Origin: Polysphondylium violaceum
Taxonomy: Eukaryota; Evosea; Eumycetozoa; Dictyosteliales; Dictyosteliaceae
Direction of reading: 5' to 3'
NCBI GenBank assembly: GCA_000277445.1
Contig: AJWJ01000410.1
Span: 1 to 21,953 of the forward strand
Length of the DNA stretch: 21,953 bases
Shown here: piece after piece, positions 1 to 8,396 of the stretch
How positions within the stretch are numbered: the first letter of the stretch is position 1
Layout: each line of letters opens with the position of its first letter
Translations under genes and position numbers: made by a program
Notes under the pieces: generated by a model
Told to the model about the DNA's origin: nothing
Databases searched by the model: none
The model's input: only the letters and a program-made list of their open reading frames with translations

Positions 1-232
1 AGATGTGTTTTTGTTAAAAAAAAAAAAAATTTGTTTTTTTGTTGTGTTTTTCATAAAGAGTTCTATTTTGGTTTTCTAACTAAAAATTTAATTTGATTTT
101 TTTTTAAAAAAAAAAAATTTTAATTTGATCAATTTCTTACCCAAAATATATAAATCTTCTCAATATTTTGTATATATCTAAAAATAAATAATTGTAATTG
201 TAATTTGTAATAGTAATAATAGTAGTAAAATC

Positions 233-1834
233 ATGAAGAATAGTAATAACAATAATAACAATAATAATCATAATAATTTATTTTTTTATATATGGAAGTC
301 AAAATATATTAAAGTAAAGATATTAAATGAAATAATGAGGGATAGAAACATAAATTGTACTCTGGGATATATTCAAGAAAACCACAAATATTTAAATATA
401 TTGGATATTTATAAATATAATATTGGGATTCAAGTTAAAGTTCAAATTGAAAATATAGAAGAATATAAAGAATTTCCTTTAAAGAATTTAATCAATTGTT
501 TGGATTTTGAATGTAACCAATACACGAGTATATGCAGTAAAGAACAACAATTGGATATATTAGAAAATCATTTACCAAAATATATTAGATCTCTCAAGGG
601 TGTCAATGAATTACTCATCCATCAAGGTTCTCTTTACGATACCAGTATTGAAACATTAAATGTCTCTTCAATAAAGAAAAAAATTCAAGTCAATAGTCTT
701 CCGAAAAATCTAAATACTTTAAAAGTTGGATTCTACAATGGTACTTTTGGAAAAGAAACTCTACCTAGTTCTCTGAAGAAAATTGAATGGTGTAGTGGTA
801 TAAATTTGGATAATTTAAATAAATCCTTTCATCTAGATAAGGTTGAATCAAAACTATTGATGACCAGTGTTTTCTTTCCAAACATATCCAAAGTCAACAA
901 TATATTGGTTACTTCTTTAAATATCCAATCCTACTCGATTGCAAAGTATCCATTAAAAGCAAATATCTTTAAACCAAGTCTCAGAGAACTGGGTATCAAT
1001 ATATTGAAAGCTTCTCCAGACTCAACACTATGTTGCGGAGTTTTTCCCTCTGGTCTTGTAAAATTAACACTAAATTACTCTCAATGTCAATTGAAACCCG
1101 AATACTTTCCTTGTACACTAACCTATCTCGAATTAAAATCATATAATACTCTATTGTTACCTTTTATCTTGCCTAAATCTTTGAAACATCTAATTTTACC
1201 TAGATATGATCAACCTTTGCTCGTCAACTCTATTCCTCCTTTTCTCGAACAATTACGTTTAGATTTATTTTCTCAAACTTTGGATGCAGGAGTTTTACCC
1301 AATAGTCTTACCGCTCTCTCACTTTTATCAAAACCAACACTCAAAAAAGATTCCATCCCTTGTACAGTTAAAACTTTGGATCTTAATATGGAAGTAATGG
1401 AAAGTGTGTCTGAAGATATGGAATCCTTTTTACCTTGCTCCATTAAAACATTAAATTTAAATGTTAAAGTAAAAGCAACAAATAATCTTTTATGTCTTTC
1501 AAAATTACCCAAATCTGTTAAGTCCTTGTCAATTAAATCTATTGCAACACTGGACACCATTGGTTTACAATTACCATCATCAATCGCTAGTCTAACCTTA
1601 CACTATCCCTCAACCAAAATTCTCTTTTCACCAAATTCTCTATTCTTTCCTGTAAATTTAAAAAAACTAACCGTATCTAGTTTTATTGCCGACTATTTAG
1701 CATTGAATTCAACTCTAATGCCTTCAACGATTGAATATTTAAATATCAATGGTGAATCTAAATTCAAACCTTTTCCAATTCCAAAACATTTAAAAATATT
1801 TATTTTAAATAACACTTTTCAAAGTTTAAAATAA
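233..1834 (+). CDS. FNIP/LRR-type repeat protein, 533 aa
   Basis: This is an intronless gene starting at an ATG after an AT-rich leader, and the start is followed by a poly-Asn tract. An N-terminal segment (about residues 14-40, LFFYIWKSKYIKVKILNEI) resembles the opening of many dictyostelid FNIP proteins. From about residue 155 to the end the protein is made of roughly 21-23-residue units built around LPxSLxxLxL (for example LPSSLKKIEW, LPKSLKHLIL, LPNSLTALSL, LPKSVKSLSI), which matches FNIP repeats, a leucine-rich-repeat-like family greatly expanded in dictyostelids. Several units have lost the FNQPL half of the repeat, so the match is degenerate. There is no signal peptide or membrane span. 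Such proteins are thought to be protein-binding scaffolds, but no function is known for this one. It is a distant paralogue of the gene at 13663-15300 and converges on the countin-like gene, with about 100 bp between the stop codons. Confidence 0.8.
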   Translation: MKNSNNNNNNNNHNNLFFYIWKSKYIKVKILNEIMRDRNINCTLGYIQENHKYLNILDIYKYNIGIQVKVQIENIEEYKEFPLKNLINCLDFECNQYTSICSKEQQLDILENHLPKYIRSLKGVNELLIHQGSLYDTSIETLNVSSIKKKIQVNSLPKNLNTLKVGFYNGTFGKETLPSSLKKIEWCSGINLDNLNKSFHLDKVESKLLMTSVFFPNISKVNNILVTSLNIQSYSIAKYPLKANIFKPSLRELGINILKASPDSTLCCGVFPSGLVKLTLNYSQCQLKPEYFPCTLTYLELKSYNTLLLPFILPKSLKHLILPRYDQPLLVNSIPPFLEQLRLDLFSQTLDAGVLPNSLTALSLLSKPTLKKDSIPCTVKTLDLNMEVMESVSEDMESFLPCSIKTLNLNVKVKATNNLLCLSKLPKSVKSLSIKSIATLDTIGLQLPSSIASLTLHYPSTKILFSPNSLFFPVNLKKLTVSSFIADYLALNSTLMPSTIEYLNINGESKFKPFPIPKHLKIFILNNTFQSLK

Positions 1835-1857
1835 AAGATATAAATCTATTGTATAAT

Positions 1858-1863
1858 AATAAA
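1858..1863 (+). terminator. poly(A) signal AATAAA of the first FNIP-like gene
   Basis: AATAAA lies 24 bases after the stop codon at 1832-1834. It is in an AT-rich stretch where such hexamers arise easily, so position relative to the stop is the main support. Confidence 0.45.
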
Positions 1864-1928
1864 ACCTAAATAACATTACTACTACTACATTTTTTAATTA
1901 AAAAAAAAATTAATACTATTTAAACATT

Positions 1929-1934
1929 TTTATT
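1929..1934 (-). terminator. poly(A) signal AATAAA of the countin-like gene
   Basis: The hexamer reads AATAAA on the minus strand directly after the stop codon at 1937-1939. Two convergent genes therefore end within about 100 bp with their own signals facing each other. Confidence 0.4.
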
Positions 1935-1936
1935 AT

Positions 1937-2755
1937 TTAAAAATGGACGAGACCACCTGAACCAGAGCCAGAGCCAGAGCTTGAACCTGAACCTGAACCT
2001 GAACCAGATTGGGAACCAGAGTTACCACCGGAACCTGAACCAGAACCAGATGAACCAGAGGCAGTGACGACAAAGGTACCGTTAGACATGGCGAGGATGG
2101 CAGAGTGTGGGTGTTTGGAACCGCATTGACCTTCACAGATAAAAGCTTGGACAATGTAAGTACCTGGTGGGAAACTTTCACCTTGTTGTTGTGGTTGGGT
2201 ATCAATAGAGAAACCAATGTTGTATTCACCAGCGGTTTGTTGAACAATGAGTTCAGCATCACCTAATTCGTTACCTTGTGGATCGATGACGTTGAAGGCA
2301 AATTGACCAGTAGCAATGGTGGAGATAACTTGGTAAGCAACACCAACTTGGACTGTACCACCACGGGTGATATTGGCTGGGGAGATATCGACAGCTTGAA
2401 CAGTGGCAGCAGCACTGTCAGTGTATTTACAGATCTTGATGGCTTCACAAATGTAAATTGGATCTAAATCGATTTTGTTTAACATGTTCATGAATTCTTC
2501 AATACCAATGACGGTACAGGCGAGATCGCAAACGGTAGCAAGAGCTTGGTTTGGAAGGAGACCACAGACAGCAGAGCATGAGCCAGCAACACCACCTTTG
2601 GCAATTAATTCAATGAGTTGGTTCATCATGTCAGAGACACCGTTGACACAATCGGCACATTCGTGGAAAACGAGGGCCTTCTTTGGGCTTGGTCTAGCAG
2701 CTTGAGCACCAATTAAACAACCAATAATTAAGAATAAAGCTAAAACTTTGTTCAT
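1937..2755 (-). CDS. Secreted countin-like protein with saposin-B domain, 272 aa
   Basis: An ATG opens a clear signal peptide (LALFLIIGCLIGAQAA, cleavage expected near residue 20). Residues about 31-112 hold eight cysteines (33, 36, 60, 64, 76, 80, 103, 109) in a saposin-B-like spacing starting CADC and ending CEAIKIC. Residues about 118-232 look like an all-beta domain with two N-glycosylation sequons (NIT, NGT) and one more Cys pair (207, 211). The last 40 residues are a flexible Gly-Ser tail ending GGLVHF. A saposin-type N-terminus followed by a beta domain resembles the Dictyostelium countin family, secreted proteins of the counting factor that limits aggregate size, but I judge this from architecture and not from alignment. 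Codon use is richer in G+C than that of its neighbours, which suggests high expression. No intron is seen. An alternative call is a saposin-domain lysosomal or antibacterial protein. Confidence 0.65.
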   Translation of the reverse strand: MNKVLALFLIIGCLIGAQAARPSPKKALVFHECADCVNGVSDMMNQLIELIAKGGVAGSCSAVCGLLPNQALATVCDLACTVIGIEEFMNMLNKIDLDPIYICEAIKICKYTDSAAATVQAVDISPANITRGGTVQVGVAYQVISTIATGQFAFNVIDPQGNELGDAELIVQQTAGEYNIGFSIDTQPQQQGESFPPGTYIVQAFICEGQCGSKHPHSAILAMSNGTFVVTASGSSGSGSGSGGNSGSQSGSGSGSGSSSGSGSGSGGLVHF

Positions 2756-3436
2756 TTTTCTATGTATATATTTCTATGAGTATAAAAAACTAAAGTGTAT
2801 TTGACATCATTTTTTTTTTTATAGGTCCTTCGGAGCCTCTTTTTTTTTTTTTTCTTTCATCAATAATCATAAAAATAAAAATAAAATAAAAAAAATATTA
2901 TAAATCAATGAAATATCTTGATTTCACTCCTATGATTCATGTGACGATAAGTTTTTTTTCTCAATGGCAAAAAAAAATGGTATCCCAAAAGCCTAAGAGC
3001 CCTGCACAAAAATTGAAAAAAAAAAAAAAAAAAAAAAGTGAAAAATATCTCATCATAGGACCCAATTTTCAATTGAAAGAAATGCATTACGAGGGGGCAT
3101 AACGGTTCAAAATTATTGATTTTCGGGGATATTTTTTTTTATTTCTTTATTTTATCTCCTTTTTTTTATTTCTTTTTGATTCACAATGAAAAATGAGCGC
3201 GAAACAAGCAGAGGATCAAGATTTAGAAAATGACTTTTCATGAGATATTACTTTATATGTGATCAGATATTATCATAATTTTTAATGGCTTTTTTTATCA
3301 TTCTTGATGATGTTAATAGTTGTTTATGGTGTTTGAATTTCTCGCGCAAGAAATTTTAAAAAAAATCTCCAAAAATTGGACGGGAAAAAAGAAGAGATAT
3401 TTATTTTTTCACCTGAATGGGTTTTATAGCTTTTGA
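2756..3436. other. Intergenic region between two minus-strand genes, no gene supported
   Basis: This 680-bp gap holds the 5' region of the countin-like gene and the 3' end of VAC14. It contains long homopolymers (an A run at 3016-3037, T runs near 2811 and 2840), a perfect 12-base palindrome TTTCAATTGAAA at 3067-3078, and a 7-bp inverted repeat AATTTCT/AGAAATT around the loop CGCGCA at 3336-3355. Small open frames at 2905-3102 run through the homopolymers and have no coding character. I see no RNA gene that I can support. Confidence 0.6.
3400..3405 (-). terminator. poly(A) signal AATAAA of VAC14
   Basis: On the minus strand AATAAA follows the VAC14 stop (3437-3439) by about 31 bases, the expected distance for a dictyostelid 3' end. 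Confidence 0.45.
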
Positions 3437-6086
3437 TTAATAATTTTTAGGTAAAGACGATGATAAAGGATTGGTGTTTGTGTTTGTAAAATTGATTTGA
3501 TTTGAATTTGGAGTTACAGGGAGAGATGAGGTTGTATTTAAAATTGGTGAAGTTGGACTTGATACACTTGTGTTATTGGCCGATAATGATGTTGGTGCCA
3601 ATAAATTATTACTACTACTTGCATTCTATTAAAAAAATATAATTAGTATTTGTATTTTCAATATTCAACAAAATCCTAAGAAAATATATCTACTTTTTTG
3701 TTATTAATATAAGATTGAATACCAAATGGTAATTGTTGTTGTTGTTGCTGTTGTTGTTGTTTAAATGAATCATTTGTTGCAGATGCTTTACTCTTTTCTC
3801 TGAAAAACTTTTCGTGTAAAATTTGAATCTTTTTAAAGTGTTCCAATAGTTCTGAAAAATTGATATCTCTTAGACCTTGATTATTATTTGAATTATTACC
3901 GTCTTCATTTTGTCTATAGATAAAAAGTGATTTAATATTTTATGCTTAAATAACTATATATATGATCTAAACATACCTTTTAGGAATTAAATTTAAAACA
4001 CCAAGTGAAGAAATACAAGTTAAACGATTTTTTAAAGTTTCAAAAGCGGAGCTTTGTGGTAAAATCATTAATAAACCATAAAGACTTTTAAATAATGATG
4101 GATATTTCTCTGGTTCTAATAATTGTAAACGTAATGCCATAAATTTAGGTGATTCTAATAATTGTACTAATCTATCCATTTCCATTAAAAAGTTTACAGT
4201 TATTTCAATTTCGGTACTAAAATTATATAAATTTGATTAGTTAGTATTCATTTCATTAAATATATATTTATATTTTAAAATAATTATTTACAATTTAGTT
4301 AATAAATCACAAGAATGTTCATAAACTTGACAAAGCATACAAAAACTAAATAGTGAAGCAGGACTATGCACCCAAGATTTATATAGAATTGAAAACAATT
4401 CTCTAGATTCTGGAGTTTGTAAATCTTTTAAATCTCTTCTCATATCCAAGCATTCATCACTGGTCAATAAAATTAAATTTAAAGTTTGAATCATAATACT
4501 GGCAAATTCTGGATTAATAGAGTTGTCGTCATTGATAATTGTGGCAAATCGACGGAAAATCATCTCTGGATTTAAAAATAGACAAAGTTGACGAATGATA
4601 AAGTTTCCACGACTTCTAAGTAATTGGGAATCAGAGGACAAGAGTGCCACGAGGTTTTGAGTCAATAGGTCAAAGAGTAGGCTATCGTTGGAGATCTTTG
4701 ATATCACCTCGAGATCCAATTTGACAACCTCGTCAGAGGAATCAGAGAGGGTCTTTAAAAGTGGTGGAAAGAGGTCGCCCAAATAGGAAGAGATACCAGA
4801 GTTGGCCAATTTGTTGTAGAGACTGAGAATCCAATACAATGAGGACAAACGTGATTGCACAGAGATACTGGTGAGATGTTGAGTGGTGATTTGGAGGAAT
4901 TCGCCAACGGGGAATGTTTGGTTGGTTTCCAAGATCAATTTGTGGAGATTGACATTACATAGCGATGCCATTTGTTCAATTTCGACCAATTGATGTGAGA
5001 GGGAGGGTAGAATCCCATTGAGTAAAAAGGGACTGTATGGTAACAACATTTCTTTGCCAACCAATATAAACTCATTGATCCATGTCAATGCACGTAATCT
5101 GGTGAAATCGTCTGTGCTTGTGCAATGTGATATTATAATTTTAACTAAACTTCCATAATCGACATTTTCAGCTGTTTGCAATTCTCTAAGGAATTCAGAT
5201 AATGCCTTGTCCACTTCATTTCTAATCTCTTTGTTTTGATCTTTAAGCATCTTGAATAACCCATCTAAATATTTTGGCAAGTGTATCAACATATCTATAT
5301 TTGGTACACTATCCAACACAACTACCCATCCCACTAAAAATTGTCTACAAAATGGATTGATTACATAAACTCTTTGTTTTAATAATGGTATAAATCTATA
5401 AAGTAATTAATTATTAATTATTAGTATTGGTTTCTATAGCCTGCATTATTATTACTATACTTACTTGTCAATATCAAATGTTGGAGATTCAGTAACAATA
5501 TCTTTTAATAAACGATCAAATAATTGAGCACCACCTTTAACTTGAGGATCATTGTCGGCAGATAATTTACAAAGTGCATCAAAGATTTCATTGAAAAAGA
5601 TCAATATCTTTGATCTAGTTACTTTTGCTATATTAAACAATGCTTCACATGCATAAAATCTAACTCTACTATCATGATCTATAAAACATCTTAAAACTGG
5701 TGGTACAATTTCTTGAATATATAAATGTGCATCCTAAAGGTATAGTTTTGTATTTATATCTACTATTAGACACAGACACATATGACTTGTACAGTTTTAA
5801 TACTAATCTACACAATCACAATACATACAGTACTTAGACCAATGGCAACACTAGCCAAACCGATAAGACCACCTTTTTTATTATTACCCTGAGAGGAATC
5901 TGCATAGTCTGTGGTCAAAGTTTTAATAATGGATCGAATGACAGCGTCTTCATCGTGGGCATGATAATCTCGAATGAGTTGTTCAATGTCCTGAGCACCA
6001 CTTTTTCGTCTGTCTGTATTTTTATCGACTAAATTCTTTAATATCGTTTGTGGTATCGATGATTGATCCTGTGACTTTTGACTCAT
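3437..6086 (-). CDS. vac14: VAC14, scaffold of the PIKfyve/Fab1-Fig4 complex
   Basis: VAC14 is the HEAT-repeat scaffold holding the PI3P 5-kinase (PIKfyve/Fab1) and the phosphatase Fig4 on endosomes, controlling PI(3,5)P2. I read six exons on the minus strand: 6086-5829, 5733-5465, 5395-4292, 4216-3977, 3913-3694 and 3625-3437. All five introns are GT-AG (69-95 bp), and the exons sum to 2280 bases, exactly 760 codons with the stop, giving 759 aa against about 782 in human. Recognisable family segments in order are KKGGLIGLA (exon 1), [15 protein letters not shown] and [10 protein letters not shown] (exon 2), [38 protein letters not shown] and [13 protein letters not shown] (exon 3), [20 protein letters not shown] (exon 4), then [12 protein letters not shown] (exon 5), which matches the conserved C-terminal segment. 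After it comes a lineage-specific poly-Gln and Ser/Asn/Thr tail. Only the tail departs from the family. Confidence 0.95.
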
Positions 6087-6296
6087 AGCTAAGATTTAGA
6101 TATTTTAAAAAAAACACACTCTTTTAATGGTGTTTAATATTTATGATCAAAAAAAGAAAAAAAAAAGAAAAAATAAAAAAAAACAAAAAAAACATTATTG
6201 CCCAGTAAAGTGTGATTTAATGCAGAGATTAAATATATCTATCTCAAAATTATATGTATTTTAATTTTATCTTGTGAGTTGAGTTGTTGGTTGGAT

Positions 6297-7261
6297 TTAC
6301 TTCTTTCCCTTTGTTTCTGTATCTTTTGCTGTTCCCTTTGCAGAAGCTGATTTTTTTGTTCCCTTTTTTGCAGTATCTTTTGTTGTGTCTTTTGCTGTTG
6401 TAGCCACTGTTATTGTAGCCTCTGTTATTGTAGCCTCTGTTGTTGTAGCCACTGTTGTTGTAGTTGTTGTAGACACTGTTGCTGTAGCCACTTTAGTTCT
6501 ATCTATTGGAGCTACTATATCTTTATTTTCTATAGTTGGAGTGAAAGATATTCCAGTGTCTTTATCTTTAATTTTAAAATTTGCAATAACACCTGATTTT
6601 GGGAGCGTCTCTCTTGTAGATATACTTTTTAAATCAATAGCTGTTGTAATTTGACCATCAATTGCCTTTTCTTCCAAAATCTTTAATCTAGAGGATGAGA
6701 TAATTGCCCATTCTGTGGGGTTTGGTAAACAAAACTTTTTTGCAAGTTCATGTGAAACTAGCAATCCTATTCTTTTTCTTAGAGTTGTTTCTATATCTTC
6801 AACACGTTTAGGGTCTGAATCATCCTTTCGTAAGAAAAACAAAACCTGAGGTTCATTTTCTCCTTCAAGGCCTTCGGTTGATTTAACCCATTTTGAAATA
6901 CTAGCGGAAACTTCTTTTGGTCTTTTTTGTTTATCCACTCTATTGGTGTATCCAACTTTAATTAAGTGCCATTTTGTTTCATCACTCGCATTTTTTTTGG
7001 ATGTAAAAAAAACACCGGCACAGCATAGAATTGAGGAGGAGTCTTGACCAATGAGACATAGAGTCGCTCTTCTTCGGGATATAGAGCTTTATGGTGATCA
7101 GCCAATAAATTTAAAATGTTGAGGTCACTTGTCGAGGAGGTATTGTCCCAAAAAAGTTGGGCAATATTTGCTTTATGTAAAAGAGGGCAACCACAATTAT
7201 CCTTCAGGCATATTTTTTTCTTGTTGTCGTTTCTAATTATATTTTTGTCTGGTTTGCTCAT
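6297..7261 (-). CDS. Probable GIY-YIG-superfamily (T5orf172-like) protein, read in two frames
   Basis: An ATG at 7261 opens a 99-codon frame ending at 6962. The protein-like sequence continues in the -1 frame from about 7010 down to a stop at 6297. Read with the frame change, the product would be about 320 aa. Visible signs of the fold are a first strand FYAVPVFF (residues 78-85), a second strand WHLIKVGYTN (the KVGYT matches the K-I/V-G-x-T core of T5orf172/MUG113-type GIY-YIG domains), a following Arg, then VEDIETTLRKRI (candidate metal-binding Glu) and the terminal PTEWAI, like the EW end of that family. The N-terminus carries a Cys cluster (CLKDNCGC). The tail is low-complexity Thr/Val/Ala, then Lys-rich. 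The frame change lies at two 8-base homopolymers (minus-strand T8 at 7012-7005 and A8 at 6998-6991). It may be a sequencing error, a real indel or recoding. The family call is from motifs only. Confidence 0.5.
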
Positions 7262-7380
7262 GTTTGTGTCGGGATAAGATAAATAAATGAATCATAAAAT
7301 TTTTGTGATCTCGATTTATAAAGAAAAAATTTTATTTACAAAAAAAAGGTTCTGCGAAAAAAGAAAGAAATATAAAGTCA

Positions 7381-7403
7381 TACTATTAAAATTAATAATA
7401 GTA
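7381..7403. repeat. 8-bp AT-rich inverted repeat in the 3' region of the tail-anchored protein gene
   Basis: TACTATTA (7381-7388) and TAATAGTA (7396-7403) are perfect inverted copies around a 7-base spacer. It sits 60-82 bases past the stop of the minus-strand gene at 7463. All pairs but one are A-T, so stability is low and chance is a fair explanation. Confidence 0.35.
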
Positions 7404-7462
7404 GTTTAGTAATAAATACCTTGAAGGATTTTTTTAAAGGAAAGGATTATAATATACAGTAT

Positions 7463-8161
7463 TTAACGAGTTGGTTCAGGGCTTTTCTTGTTTCTCTTGT
7501 TAAAGACATAGAGTGCAATGAGGGCCATTGCAAATGCTAAAATTACAATCACGATCACTTTTAGAGAATGATTAGACATAAAGTTTTTTAATCTATATAA
7601 AATTGGTTTGGCTGGGGCACCTTCTCTAAGATCATCGATATCTTCTTCATAGTTGTCATAGTCATCTAAATCTTCCTTAACATGTATAGATACATTATCC
7701 AATGCATTCTTTTTCTTTTCATTACCATTTAAAACTTTATCTTCAATACTCTGTTTGCCAGCATTGGTGGATTGGAATTTAGTGCCTGTAATATTTTCCA
7801 ATTGTTTGGTAAATGATGCTATCTGTGAATTATAGCTTGATATTCTAATGATTGTGTATTGTTATTATTGGATGTTAAAATCAAAAGATCTTTTTCAGTT
7901 GATAAAAACAATGGTACAACATATATATATTTACTTTGGTCTAATTTCAGTAATTTGACCAGAATTTTGAGCACTAAATTCTAATTGTTGGATGATCTCT
8001 TCAGATTCTTCCAATTGTTGAGTTGTTTCATTTATCAACAACAGATTTTCATCGTGACTCTGAATATTTCCTTGATTTTGTTGAATTTTTAAAAGATTTG
8101 ATTCAATTTGACCGAGAATATCATTCAAATCTTGTTCATAGTGTGAGAATACATGCTCCAT
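7463..8161 (-). CDS. Tail-anchored coiled-coil membrane protein, 202 aa
   Basis: There are two exons on the minus strand, 8161-7935 and 7844-7463, with an 88-bp GT-AG intron. Together they are 609 bases, exactly 203 codons with the stop. The N-terminal half (residues about 1-100) is predicted helical and rich in Gln, Glu and Leu, starting MEHVFSHYEQDLNDIL and including QQLEESEEIIQQLEF. This weakly resembles the N-terminal three-helix domain of Vti1-type v-SNAREs. A charged, acidic linker (EDLDDYDNYEEDIDDL) follows, then one hydrophobic segment LKVIVIVILAFAMALIALYVF at about residues 170-190 and a short basic tail, the layout of a tail-anchored protein. I cannot find the heptads or the central Gln/Arg of a SNARE motif before the membrane segment, so I do not call it a SNARE. 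It is divergently placed from the gene at 8397, with 235 bp between the starts. Confidence 0.7.
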
Positions 8162-8396
8162 AGTAGTGTTGAAAGGTATTGTACAACTGTTGTAAAGTAT
8201 CTATTATCCTTTGGCTAAAACAAAAACAAAAATTAAATAAAAATTTAAAAATTAAAATTTAAAAAAAAAAAAAAAAAAAGTAATTCGTTTTCATGTTTTG
8301 AACTGGTCACCCAGCGAATGTAAATTAAATATTCTTTGCAAAACCGAGAGTCATATTATACACACACACACACTAATGATTTAATCATTTATTAAA

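Noticed and set aside
2905-3102. Short open frames of about 60 codons on both strands
   Set aside because: They run through A and T homopolymers, give unlikely peptides (poly-Lys or poly-Phe) and overlap each other.
3304-3415. Possible box C/D snoRNA (TGATGAT near 3306, CTGA near 3412)
   Set aside because: No terminal stem joins the two boxes, the spacing is long and no clear internal boxes are seen.
6985-7021. A tiny GT-AG intron that would restore the frame of the GIY-YIG-like gene
   Set aside because: The nearest GT...AG pairs remove 31 or 37 bases, the wrong length modulo three, and are shorter than any intron in this window.
8361-8374. CA dinucleotide run as a GBF-type element
   Set aside because: It is a short pure (CA)n microsatellite about 25 bases from the start codon, without the G/C-rich core of such boxes.
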